Source of the DNA: CAVTLG01 sp963802635 | GTDB lineage: Bacteria; Chloroflexota; Ktedonobacteria; Ktedonobacterales; Ktedonobacteraceae | Length of the DNA stretch: 64,000 nt | Assembly: GCA_963802635.1 (NCBI GenBank) | Contig: CAWDJJ010000001.1 | Span: 2,852,001 to 2,916,000, forward strand | Direction: 5' to 3' | Part shown: positions 53,496 through 61,692 of the stretch, one piece after another | How the letters are laid out: each line of letters begins with the position of its first letter | Position numbering within the stretch: position 1 is the stretch's first letter | Program-made: the position numbers and the translations under genes | The notes under the pieces: model-generated | What the model was told of the DNA's origin: nothing | Seen by the model: the letters and a program-made list of their open reading frames with translations, nothing else | Database searches by the model: none

Positions 53496-54593
53496 ATGTA
53501 TTATTCATCAGCTACTATGCGCAAGAATATTATTACATCTTTGATCACTTTATTATTATTTTGTACTCTTCTCACCGCTTGCAACGTCTCAATCAACACC
53601 TCATCCATTAACAGCGGTGATAGCAGTAGCACAACAGCATCCAACAGTACGAGTATAGGCACTGGCTCTCAAGGAGTGCAGATATTTGTAGAACCTGCCG
53701 CTGGTGATCAAGTAATCACAAATGCGATTAGCAGCGCTAAGAAATCTGTCTGGCTGGAGATGTATCTTTTGACTGATCGCAAGATCATCTATGCGCTGGA
53801 AGACGCCGCGCATAACGGCATTGATGTACGCGTCATGCTTGAACCCCATCCCTATGGCACTGGCAGCCTTTCACCCCGAGAGACGCTTGATAAGCTGAAA
53901 GCTGCGGGTGTGAAGGCTCAGGACACGAGTCCCGATTTTGCATTAACGCACGAAAAAGGTATGATTATAGACGGAAATACAACTTATATCATGACATGCA
54001 ACTTTACGCTCTCCGCGTTGGGTGGCACTAAAGCAACAACTAACCGCGAATATGGCATTATTGACACCAACCCACAGGATGTCCAGGTAGTGACCAACAT
54101 CTTTAATGCTGATTGGGACCAGACCAATGCACAATTCAATGATCCGAATCTGGTCGTTAGCCCGGTGAATTCACGCACAGATTTCACGTCACTGATCAAT
54201 AGTGCACAGAAATCGCTCTCCATTGAAGCCGAAGAGATACAAGATAGCAGTATTGAACAGGCATTAGTCAACGCAGCGAAGCGCGGTGTGCAAGTTCAGG
54301 TTATTCTCCCGTCAGCAGGCAGCGCATCAAGTGATAGCACAGGTGATAGCAATGGTATTGGTATCACTGACATGAAGCAGGGCGGTGTACAGGTAAAGGA
54401 GGATCACCAGTACTATATGCATGCAAAGATCATCGTGGTTGATGGACACAAAGCCTTTGTGGGATCAGAGAACATCTCCACCAGCTCCCTGGATAAGAAC
54501 CGTGAGCTAGGTATCATTGTGGCAGATCAAAACGTCTTAAGTACGTTACAACAAACATTTCAGCACGATTGGAGCAACTCAAAGAGCGTCTGA
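53496..54593 (+). CDS. Phospholipase D-like domain lipoprotein
   Basis: The 365-residue protein has an N-terminal signal ending in the lipobox LLTAC, a serine/threonine-rich linker, and two PLD half-sites. The first is LTHEKGMIIDGNTTYI, whose HxK core is followed by CNFTLSALGG. The second is YYMHAKIIVVDGHKAFVGSEN, a standard HxKxxxxD motif. Both halves carry the catalytic His-Lys pair. It probably acts outside the membrane on phosphodiesters such as lipids or nucleic acid. ATG 53496 follows GGGAGGG closely; the upstream frame start at 53412 lies in the leader. Confidence 0.85.
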   Translation: MYYSSATMRKNIITSLITLLLFCTLLTACNVSINTSSINSGDSSSTTASNSTSIGTGSQGVQIFVEPAAGDQVITNAISSAKKSVWLEMYLLTDRKIIYALEDAAHNGIDVRVMLEPHPYGTGSLSPRETLDKLKAAGVKAQDTSPDFALTHEKGMIIDGNTTYIMTCNFTLSALGGTKATTNREYGIIDTNPQDVQVVTNIFNADWDQTNAQFNDPNLVVSPVNSRTDFTSLINSAQKSLSIEAEEIQDSSIEQALVNAAKRGVQVQVILPSAGSASSDSTGDSNGIGITDMKQGGVQVKEDHQYYMHAKIIVVDGHKAFVGSENISTSSLDKNRELGIIVADQNVLSTLQQTFQHDWSNSKSV

Positions 54594-54744
54594 TAACATG
54601 TGGAGATACACGAACAAGCGTATGGTTATACACTTGCAGGTCGTGATAGGATACAGTTGGAGGTAGCTATGACTGAAGTCACCGGCTAGCTCCATTGTCC
54701 TGAAAGGTTTTGTATGGTCGTTAAGAAATAGGAGATTGACTTTT

Positions 54745-55032
54745 ATGGTGACAGAAGTTGTCATACTCATTGCAATTGCAGAGAAAGAAAACGAACTAGG
54801 TCAAGGCATCATCCAGGGGCTGGAAGTGACACGACAGCATCCTGGATGCATATCGGCACACGCAACACGCTGTATAGAACGTCCCGGACGCTACATGGTC
54901 ACAATAGGCTGGACCTCACTTGAGGCACATATCAATGAATTTCGCAATAGCCCGCTTTTCACACAGTGGCGCAGCCACATCAACGGCTTGTTCGAAGGCA
55001 CCCCAGAAGTATTCCACTATCAGGCATACTAG
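54745..55032 (+). CDS. Antibiotic biosynthesis monooxygenase (ABM) domain protein
   Basis: The 95-residue protein is a single ABM/dimeric alpha-beta-barrel domain: VVILIAIAEKENELGQGI, HPGCISAHATRCIERPGRYMVTIGWTS and EFRNSPLFTQW. Family members are small cofactor-free oxygenases or haem-degrading-like enzymes. ATG 54745 is about ten bases after GGAG. Its last codons (TAT CAG GCA TAC TA-) form the left copy of the 14-bp att repeat, so the integrated element was inserted at this 3' end while preserving the reading frame and stop. Confidence 0.82.
   Translation: MVTEVVILIAIAEKENELGQGIIQGLEVTRQHPGCISAHATRCIERPGRYMVTIGWTSLEAHINEFRNSPLFTQWRSHINGLFEGTPEVFHYQAY
55018..55031. repeat. Left attachment site core (attL)
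   Basis: TATCAGGCATACTA, in frame as the last codons of the ABM gene (Y-Q-A-Y plus the first two stop bases). The next base is G here and A at the right copy, so the stop is TAG here and TAA there: both junctions keep a stop codon. Confidence 0.8.
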
Positions 55033-55105
55033 TAAATTTAGCCCTTGTCCTAATAGATCCCAGATTAAAACTAAACTAGGCCACAAGCCAAATGAAAGCA
55101 AACAA

Positions 55106-55142
55106 CCGTTAAGCGCTCTAGGCCAACTTAACGGCTTTTTTT
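55106..55142 (+). terminator. Rho-independent terminator inside the left end of the element
   Basis: CCGTTAAG 55106-55113 pairs with CTTAACGG 55127-55134, followed by seven T bases after one C. It would stop transcription from the ABM gene entering the element. Confidence 0.8.
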
Positions 55143-55158
55143 CGGCTTTTTTTAGCGC

Positions 55159-55196
55159 GTACTAGCAAGTATATAACAGGAAAAACTTACTAGTAC
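55159..55196. repeat. Inverted repeat at the integrase 3' end
   Basis: The 12-base arms 55159-55170 and 55185-55196 are complementary (GTACTAG and AAGT blocks with one internal mismatch). It lies just after the integrase stop and 130 bases from attL. It may be an arm-type integrase site or the integrase terminator. Confidence 0.5.
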
Positions 55197-55200
55197 ACAC

Positions 55201-56208
55201 TCATTTTTTCTTTTTACCATGCTGCTTCTTCAAATTCAAATGAGCGACAGGAGAATGCGATGTATGATCTTTACGCGCTTCAGTACTCCCAAAGTCCTCA
55301 AGATATATCTTTGTTATCTGTACATCACTATGCCCCATTTCACGCGAAAGTTTGAATAAATCACCTCCCGACTCAAGATACATTTTTGCAAAGGTATGAC
55401 GGAATATATGAGCAGATAGCTGTATATCTACTAAACCGGTCTTCTTCTGAACCTCTGCTATAATTGTCTTTACTAACCCAATGGTCGAATTAGTACCAGT
55501 ACGCGTTAAGAAAAATGTGGTCACACTATCATCATGAGGTAGCCGATACTGATTTACATATTTCCAAAGTAGCTTACCAGTTTCAGGATGTATGCCTATC
55601 TCGCGCTCTTTTCGTCCTTTTCCCAGAACTTTTACATATGTTTCATGTACATTCTGAAATTGCAACCCAGCAATCTCAGAAAGTCTCATACCTGTATCTA
55701 GGAGAAGAACCAGTATAGTATAGTTACGAAAACCTATAGATCTACTGGTATCGAAAACAGCTAATATCTTATCTAAATGCTCAGCAGTAAATGCAGGCTT
55801 CACTTTCTTTACCTGCTTAGGAGCCTTGAAACGTGCATCAGCAGGATTATCTTCTATCAAACCCTCTTGTAAACACCAGCTAAAAAACGCTTTCCAGATA
55901 CGAACATAACCACGAAGAGTGGATGCAGCAAGGCTAGAGCCATTTGCACAAGCACGACCATGACGAGAACTAGGATCAAATTTCTCTAACGATAAGTGCT
56001 GAATAGATCTACGCAAATGATCTACTTCAACCTCATCAAGATATTGAACTTGGCACACATCTAAAAGCAAACGAACAAGAACATTGATATGTTGACGATA
56101 TGAAACCAACGTATAGTCTGTCTTGGTCACTTCAACATCACGCAAGTAACGCGTAACCACTTCAGAAAGCAATAAACGCTTCTTTCTGGATGTAACACGC
56201 TTTGTCAT
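55201..56208 (-). CDS. int: Tyrosine recombinase/site-specific integrase
   Basis: The 335-residue protein has an N-terminal SAM-like core-binding domain (to about residue 150) and a catalytic domain with the tyrosine recombinase residues: arginine in DTGMRLSEIAGL, lysine near VKVLGKGRKEREIG, HIFRHTFAKMYLESGG with the H-x-x-R, the histidine of GHSDVQITKIYL and its nucleophile tyrosine. It should catalyse integration and excision at the TATCAGGCATACTA core. ATG 56208 follows AAGGGGGTG; an upstream extension of the frame overlaps the next small gene and is not used. Confidence 0.92.
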   Translation of the reverse strand: MTKRVTSRKKRLLLSEVVTRYLRDVEVTKTDYTLVSYRQHINVLVRLLLDVCQVQYLDEVEVDHLRRSIQHLSLEKFDPSSRHGRACANGSSLAASTLRGYVRIWKAFFSWCLQEGLIEDNPADARFKAPKQVKKVKPAFTAEHLDKILAVFDTSRSIGFRNYTILVLLLDTGMRLSEIAGLQFQNVHETYVKVLGKGRKEREIGIHPETGKLLWKYVNQYRLPHDDSVTTFFLTRTGTNSTIGLVKTIIAEVQKKTGLVDIQLSAHIFRHTFAKMYLESGGDLFKLSREMGHSDVQITKIYLEDFGSTEARKDHTSHSPVAHLNLKKQHGKKKK

Positions 56209-56228
56209 AGAACACCCCCTTCTCATCG

Positions 56229-56369
56229 TTAGGCACGATAGCCGATAGCGCGCCGACAGTCCACACATAATAGGCGAACCTCGATCCCGCCACGTGCGTT
56301 ACGCCAGTTGACCGAGCGGCAATGTGCTAGCTTGTGGCACCGATGGCACCACGTACGAAACAGATCCAT
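56229..56369 (-). CDS. 46-residue CxxC zinc-binding small protein
   Basis: MDLFRTWCHRCHKLAHCRSV... ends with CVDCRRAIGYRA, giving a CxxC...CxxC pair that could bind one zinc ion as a zinc ribbon. The start ATG at 56369 has AAAGGAG six bases upstream, an excellent ribosome site. It lies between the rep and int genes on the same strand, 20 bases from int and 32 bases from rep, the place where excisionases are often coded in such elements. No helix-turn-helix is obvious. Confidence 0.7.
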   Translation of the reverse strand: MDLFRTWCHRCHKLAHCRSVNWRNARGGIEVRLLCVDCRRAIGYRA

Positions 56370-56401
56370 AGATTGCTCCTTTGTGAATGCGTTGAAATGA
56401 C

Positions 56402-58081
56402 TCAAGCGACGTCAGCCGCTGCGTCGTCGGGGTCCAGTTCAATCGAGTAGAGGTCTCGCTTATCACGGACACTTGCGGAAAAGTCACGCTGTTTCTCTTC
56501 CATGCGGGTTTCTACGCGTTGATAGACATAGCTCACCGTTCTCCGTAGCTCCGGTGTGCATCCTGGACGCGGTGGACGCCACGCCTCGACCGTGACGATA
56601 CAACCCGCAATTTGATCAATGATGCGATCCATATTGACTTCGCGCTTGCGTTTTCGGATGAAGGGTAACAGCGGGATTGCCGGTGTTTCTTCCTGGCACG
56701 CTGGAGGGTTGCACACCGCGACCGCTGTTTCTTGGGGTTCCTCTTCGGGTTGCTCTTCCTCTCGCAGAGATGGGAATGCCTCTTGAATGATCAGCCAGTC
56801 AGGGTGTACCGGCCAGCGGGAACGGTTGGTATCCTCTGTGGGCACGATGTAGCGCAACCAGCCATCAGGAAGGCCATCAACACCGCCGCCACGGTGTCCG
56901 ACCGCATACGACCACAGGCCTGGGAGGCGTTCTTCCAGGTCATAGGCGTTCTCAATGCCATGAAACACCCCTTCTTGTTTCATCTCGTTCAAGGCTTCTC
57001 GCTTGAACCGCATTTCTACGCGCCATACCGCCGCTTTGCCGTCCCAAAGCGGGTTGCCTTGTTCGTCTTTGACTTGACGCCACAGGTCATGAAACCATTT
57101 CTTCTCCGGTGACTGGTATTTGATTTCATGGGTTTTATCGTAGATGAGTGCAGATACGGCCCCGTTGCGCGATCCGAAAGGCAGGCCGGTTAAACGATCC
57201 CAGCGACTCTTGACGCGGGACGGTCCATCCAACCATGCTTGCTCACTTAAGGGATCTTGCTCTTTGTACTGTGCCCGTGAGACAAAATGACGCTTGACCT
57301 CCTGCACATCGGTGAGATCCAGGTTAAGCACATCAGCCGCCAGATCACAGGCCGAGACTTGCAGATCAATGTCTTGCCCGAAATGTTCTGCCAGGAAGCA
57401 ATGCACCTGATAGACGACTGTTGTCACGTCTCGTACAGACCACAAGTATTCTGAAGAGAGACGGACTTTACAGAGGTTTGCCATCGTTGAGCCACAGTTG
57501 ATAGAAAGTGCCATCTTGGAGCTACGCAGTATCCATTGATAGCCATCGGCACCCTTGCGCGTCATCACGAGCGGGACGCCTGCAAAGAAAAAGCGTGTGG
57601 GAATATCCTCTTCTCGGTCCTGCGCCTGTGCTTTGAGCAGTGCTAATTCCGTCTGGAGCGTGTCGTCTACTTTGCGCTTAACCCGCTGAGACTGTTCATC
57701 CGTGGGGTAGACGTTGAGGATAAGGGTATCAAGAAACGCCGCTAGGACCTTGACGGGGCTGTTTACCAGTTCCGCTGTTGCTGAACGCACGAGCTGATGA
57801 ATAGCCGTGCACTCTTTGTCTGAAAGGGCCGTTTCTGTTACGGGGTGGGCGCTTGCAGGAAAAGCCAGGTGAGAGAGGAGACGGAACGCCTGGGCATGCT
57901 CCTGTTCGCGTAGCTTGCGCTTTGCCAGAGGGACCGTGAAGCATTCCCCCGTCTCTTCCTGCACGAACGTCACGAGCCAGGCATGCCCGTCGTGTTCCTC
58001 TACCTTGATAGGACAATAGCCATCATCGGGCCACGCACTCCGAATACGCTTGACGATTTTTTGTGCATACGCGTTGTTCAT
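56402..58081 (-). CDS. Replication initiator-like protein (Rep_trans family resemblance)
   Basis: The 559-residue protein resembles Rep_trans-type plasmid initiators in its middle: DLQVSACDLAADVLNL (the R/C-D-x-A-x-D strand), SALIYDKTHEIKYQS and VWRVEMRFKREALNEM. These are three signatures of rolling-circle initiators of the pT181 type. The N-terminal 200 and C-terminal 120 residues are not recognised, and I could not assign the nicking tyrosine. ATG 58081 follows GAGGAGA. The upstream region has two large inverted repeats that could be the origin. It is probably the element's own replication protein. Confidence 0.6.
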   Translation of the reverse strand: MNNAYAQKIVKRIRSAWPDDGYCPIKVEEHDGHAWLVTFVQEETGECFTVPLAKRKLREQEHAQAFRLLSHLAFPASAHPVTETALSDKECTAIHQLVRSATAELVNSPVKVLAAFLDTLILNVYPTDEQSQRVKRKVDDTLQTELALLKAQAQDREEDIPTRFFFAGVPLVMTRKGADGYQWILRSSKMALSINCGSTMANLCKVRLSSEYLWSVRDVTTVVYQVHCFLAEHFGQDIDLQVSACDLAADVLNLDLTDVQEVKRHFVSRAQYKEQDPLSEQAWLDGPSRVKSRWDRLTGLPFGSRNGAVSALIYDKTHEIKYQSPEKKWFHDLWRQVKDEQGNPLWDGKAAVWRVEMRFKREALNEMKQEGVFHGIENAYDLEERLPGLWSYAVGHRGGGVDGLPDGWLRYIVPTEDTNRSRWPVHPDWLIIQEAFPSLREEEQPEEEPQETAVAVCNPPACQEETPAIPLLPFIRKRKREVNMDRIIDQIAGCIVTVEAWRPPRPGCTPELRRTVSYVYQRVETRMEEKQRDFSASVRDKRDLYSIELDPDDAAADVA

Positions 58082-58320
58082 ACGATGATTTCTCCTCAAA
58101 AAGACGAAAATGTAGATGGAACGGGGCGGTTCACTTGCGGCCCCGTTCAGCGCGTTGCGTCCCACGGATTGCCACACCAGAGGGCGCAACGCACAGAGGA
58201 CCATCCTCTTGCTTGATGAAATGGGATGATTGCACCTGCACGCGTTGTGCAACGCTCCAGCTCGTGCAGGACAAAAGAGAACGATCCGTCAGGATCAGCA
58301 GGCACTGAAAATCGGACCCA

Positions 58321-58424
58321 AGACAGGGCATGGATACGATGGGGGACGTCAGCGCGGCTCAGGGGTAATGCAGGTTTCGGTCCATCCCGCGCTGACGGGT
58401 TTGTCAGTCTACCATGCCCTGTCT
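58321..58424. repeat. Nested inverted repeat (13-bp outer, 10-bp inner)
   Basis: AGACAGGGCATGG 58321-58333 pairs perfectly with 58412-58424. Inside, GTCAGCGCGG 58348-58357 pairs perfectly with 58387-58396. The structure lies 240 bases upstream of the rep start. Confidence 0.7.
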
Positions 58425-58875
58425 ATGGGCAAGCGCAAGCGTCCGATTTTCTTCACGCGCCTGCTGCCCTGTAGCTCACATGGCGGTCCCGTTTGGTGTC
58501 TCCGACGGGACGTAGCGGGTCTAGGAGACAGCAGGAGGGGGAGACACGACGAAAAGAAACATATCTTCTCATCTGTTTCTCCATTTCGCAGCATGCGCCC
58601 TTTCTGGACGGTGCACCTTGCTGCAAAACCATTTCCATTCCTTTCGTGGACGTGCACAACGATTTACGAGGTTTTGATGGAAAATGGAGTGATACTCAAA
58701 AAGAACACAAAAAGAAGTGGGGGAAATCGTGCGGGAATGGCCCATGTTTCCACCACAAAAGCGGTACGAACCCACCATGTAAAACCACGAACCGCCCGCG
58801 CCGTCGTGGTGAACCGAAACGATTTACTTTCTGTGTCCGTTGGTTTTTGATGAGTGTTCACCTCGTAGAGAGGGA

Positions 58876-59029
58876 AAACGATGTGTTTTGTTGTGCAATG
58901 TGCCAGATCGGGTGTGTACTGTGACACATCGAAAGTCGTCACACGCTCCGGTACTGGCATTCCTTCATAGGCCAGCCACGACCGGATGTGTGCCCGATCT
59001 GGCACGTTGCACAACAAAACACATCGTTT
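58876..59029. repeat. Long 37-bp inverted repeat
   Basis: Arms 58876-58912 and 58993-59029 match at 36 of 37 positions (the exception is a T/G pair), separated by 80 bases. Beyond the arms AGAGG/CCTCT continues with a small bulge. It lies 15 bases from the stop of the sigma-like gene. It could be a replication or transfer origin, or a strong bidirectional terminator. Confidence 0.8.
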
Positions 59030-59044
59030 CCTCTGGATAGATCA

Positions 59045-60247
59045 TTAGGCGTAGGCATACATTGGTTCTGGCCCTGAGAGCACTGGATGAAGTTGAATTG
59101 GTTGTCTCTCTTGCGCCAATGCGTCTACCTCTGCTTTGAGGTAGCGCCCGTAGCAATCACCTTGCTCAGGGAATTGATAGCTCGTGAGCTTCCCCGCTCG
59201 TGCCCAATTCTTGATGGTCACATTGGAAACACCCAAGCAGGCCATAGCTTCCTGCATGGTGTAGTAGTCTCGAGTGATTTGCTGGCAATACTCCGCAAGA
59301 CCATCAATTTGTGCCTTACTGTACACGCCGCTATGATCACATCCAACCGGATAGTACCGCTGGATAATGCCCTTTTTGACCCGACTTGGCAACGCCGCAG
59401 GACAAATACCAAGGACGGCAGCCGCTTCACTTGCGCTGTAGTAGTTCGGTGAATTGCGAAGCGGAGCCTGTTCACGCAACGTGTGGAGTAGACGTTGCTC
59501 GATCCGGTAACAGGCTCCCTTGTGAGATCCGATGAGATCGGCGATCTCTTCATAGGTATGCTCATGCTGATCATCGCGGTCCAGGCCATAGCGCAAGTGA
59601 AGAATGCGCTGTTCTTGTTCAGAAAGCCCTTGCAGTAACATCTCAACCTTGTGTTGCTTTTCAGGCCAGATGGGCGTTGGTGCAGGAGCGCTCAGTTGCT
59701 CAACAAGGAGGAACGTCTCTGGATCTTCCCGTGGGAGTGCGTCCAGACTCAACACCCCGTAGAGATCAGCTAATCTTTCCTCTCGCGCCGCTTTACGCCA
59801 GTCGTGAACACTCACTGAAACGGTACAATCTTGGACACGGTAGGTTCTCAAGGTGCCACTCACGCTTGAGCCGGTATAGGCTCCAAAGTTGAGAGGTGTT
59901 TCCTCTGAGGTCAGACAGTGGCATGCACATGTGACAAGAGCTTCATTTGCTGTCTGAATCAGATCCATCAAAGAAACGCTTGTCCGTCCACCACTGACAG
60001 CAAGAAGGTGCTGATGGTAGTTACGAGCAATGCACATCACGCGGGAGAGGCTTCCTTCAATAAGTCGCTGTACCACCTGCTCCCCTACCTCTCGTGAAAG
60101 AACCCCACATTTTACGAACTCCAACTGTTGCAGGAGCGCCGTGTCTTGCTCGTCGGTGTTTCGCTCAAAAGAGGAAATATCGAGAAGGTACTGATGGTAG
60201 CTATCCAGATAGGCACCGTCAGGAACTTCAGTTGTTGATGGATGCAT
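59045..60247 (-). CDS. Sigma-70-like protein with two C-terminal helix-turn-helix domains
   Basis: In this 400-residue protein, residues 63-115 resemble sigma region 2 (LIEGSLSRVMCIARNYHQHL, SLMDLIQTANEALV). Residues 205-258 resemble region 4 (LSEQEQRILHLRYGLDRDD, TYEEIADLIGSHKGACYRIE). Two excisionase/MerR-type HTH segments follow at 269-296 (YYSASEAAAVLGICPAALPS) and 328-354 (YYTMQEAMACLGVSNVTIKN). ATG 60247 has AAAGGAG six bases upstream. It may act as the element's own transcription factor, directing polymerase to element promoters. The four GCCAGGT sites just upstream are possible binding sites. Confidence 0.72.
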   Translation of the reverse strand: MHPSTTEVPDGAYLDSYHQYLLDISSFERNTDEQDTALLQQLEFVKCGVLSREVGEQVVQRLIEGSLSRVMCIARNYHQHLLAVSGGRTSVSLMDLIQTANEALVTCACHCLTSEETPLNFGAYTGSSVSGTLRTYRVQDCTVSVSVHDWRKAAREERLADLYGVLSLDALPREDPETFLLVEQLSAPAPTPIWPEKQHKVEMLLQGLSEQEQRILHLRYGLDRDDQHEHTYEEIADLIGSHKGACYRIEQRLLHTLREQAPLRNSPNYYSASEAAAVLGICPAALPSRVKKGIIQRYYPVGCDHSGVYSKAQIDGLAEYCQQITRDYYTMQEAMACLGVSNVTIKNWARAGKLTSYQFPEQGDCYGRYLKAEVDALAQERQPIQLHPVLSGPEPMYAYA

Positions 60248-60270
60248 AGCATACTCCTTTCTGCACTTGC

Positions 60271-60438
60271 GCCAGGTGCCAGCAAGGGGTATGCTGTGAA
60301 AGAGCACCTGGCAAAACCTTGTTCGGGTCAAAATGGGTCTCGTGGGCCTAATGTGCGTCAACACGTTGGGCCTTTTTGCTGCCAGGTATGCGCCTACCAT
60401 GTGCCCAGATGATCTGGACAAAGAAGGCGATACCTGGC
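60271..60438. repeat. Two inverted pairs of GCCAGGT sites upstream of the sigma-like gene
   Basis: GCCAGGTGC at 60271-60279 is inverted as GCACCTGGC at 60304-60312. GCCAGGTAT at 60381-60389 is inverted as ATACCTGGC at 60430-60438. The two perfect 9-bp pairs lie about 110 bases apart, directly upstream of the gene start at 60247. Operator or promoter sites for the sigma-like/HTH protein are likely. Confidence 0.6.
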
Positions 60439-60591
60439 AAGATGTGGTCAGATGTAGTGAAAGAGCGTTCTACAAGCTCAAATTTACAGGGACTTGGTAC
60501 AAATTGATGCGATATGATAAGCGTTGTGTACCTAAGTGAAAAGTCAATCAATGCTTGTGCGAGGGACACAAAACACCTTTCTCTTTGCAGC

Positions 60592-60940
60592 AAAAAATGC
60601 TCAAAAAAATGGGTGTTCAAAAAAATTAAAATACCCATTGGGTACCCGAAAGGTACCCTCTAGCGTACAAGTATTCTGAGCACAAAAATAGGGGATTCTC
60701 TCGTCTCGCTCCCATCTCACTGTGACCTCACTCTCAGAAAAACCCCCGTGAAAAATGCTTCCGAATTACAGTAAAAAAATGCAGTGAAAAATGGGTGTTC
60801 AAAAAAGGTAAATGCTGATTGGTGTACAGAAACCGTCCACCAATTCTGAGCACGAAAACGGGGGTATCGGCGACGGTACGGCAATGGCACGGCGACGAAA
60901 CCCCCCGTGAAAAACGCTTCACAATTCGCGTGGAAAATGA
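60592..60940. repeat. Diverged tandem duplication of about 180 bp
   Basis: Two units share ordered blocks: AAAAAATGC (60592, 60774), ATGGGTGTTCAAAAAA (60609, 60791), TTCTGAGCAC (60674, 60844) and CCCCCGTGAAAAA (60743, 60902). Spacing drifts from 182 to 159 bases, so the units have changed by indels. Nothing in the 700 bases from 60248 to 60948 looks coding; this is a regulatory or iteron-like region. Confidence 0.65.
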
Positions 60941-60948
60941 CTCATTCA

Positions 60949-61023
60949 CTAGTTCACATGTCCACCCAGAAAAGCGACAAACGCAAAGAACGCGACCGCG
61001 AGGACAAGGATAAGAAAGATCAT
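60949..61023 (-). CDS. 24-residue single-TM peptide
   Basis: The frame MIFLILVLAVAFFAFVAFLG, then GHVN and a stop, is almost entirely hydrophobic and would span the membrane once. AAAGGAGG lies about nine bases before ATG 61023, an excellent spacing. A longer overlapping frame starting at 61030 has the ribosome site only two bases away and is less likely. Possible roles are a toxin of the small-hydrophobic type or a membrane regulator; none is supported further. Confidence 0.45.
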   Translation of the reverse strand: MIFLILVLAVAFFAFVAFLGGHVN

Positions 61024-61692
61024 CAGGCATTACCTCCTTTCAAGGTTTTTCACCTGAACTGCTCCAGGCTAGCCACTGGCACCCGGTGAAGGACTGCCAC
61101 TGGTTAACCCGCGATCCAAGATGCAGCTGCATGCAGTATCCCCAGTGCCTTCTAGGGACAGGAGAAGGGAGCAAGTGAGAGGATGAGAGATCTGAGAGAC
61201 AAGGATCAGAAGGAAGAAGGTACCAGGGAGACCGCACGCAGTACCAGGAAAAGAGAACGATGGGTATCATGCCTTTCCTCATGATCACGCGCTACACTGA
61301 CAATCAATAATGTGCTTCCGCATGGTGGAAACCAGATCTTTCTGTATACTCTACAGGACTCCGCCCCGTTGGTGCCTTTTGTCCGCGACTGCGTTACTCA
61401 GGTGTGGCTCCCTGGTTGTCCATGCCGGTTGGCTTGCGCCTATTCAGTTGTTCCGGTGCCTCGTCGGGTCCTTTGTCCCGCTGGACGGTCAGACTTGCAA
61501 AGGTCTGCTCCCTAGACCCTGGGTTTTAGTACCGCCTATTCTAACTAGACTTTAACAAGTTTCAAAACTTAGATAACTTACATGTTGAGTATAGCATAAC
61601 AAAATCACAGTTGTCAACCTATCTAAGTTTGCAAAACTAGGAATGCTTATGATAAAATGACGGTATAAGACAAATCACAAGAGGAGGAAGAA
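61024..61692. other. Intergenic region with a GC-rich patch and an operator-like inverted repeat
   Basis: About 670 bases. At 61345-61545 a GC-rich patch differs from its AT-rich flanks; a 44-codon leftward open stretch (61394-61525) could be a decayed gene tail, unidentified. At 61565-61575 AAACTTAGATA is inverted perfectly at 61620-61630, 63 bases before the HTH-GNAT start, a possible operator. No RNA gene was recognised. Confidence 0.45.

Larger units (their letters stand above)
58082..59044. other. Non-coding candidate origin region between rep and the sigma-like gene
   Basis: About 960 bases upstream of rep. It contains two large inverted-repeat structures, listed separately. Open frames over the region (the longest 206 codons, rightward) have no ribosome site or family resemblance and cross the inverted repeats, so I judge them non-coding. 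Confidence 0.55.

Noticed and set aside
58230..58850. 206-codon rightward open frame upstream of rep
   Set aside because: It crosses a nested inverted repeat, has no ribosome site, and its composition does not look like protein.
60734..61030. 98-codon leftward open frame covering the tandem repeats
   Set aside because: Its ribosome site is only two bases from the start codon, and its sequence reads through repeat DNA; the 24-residue frame beside it is the better use of that site.
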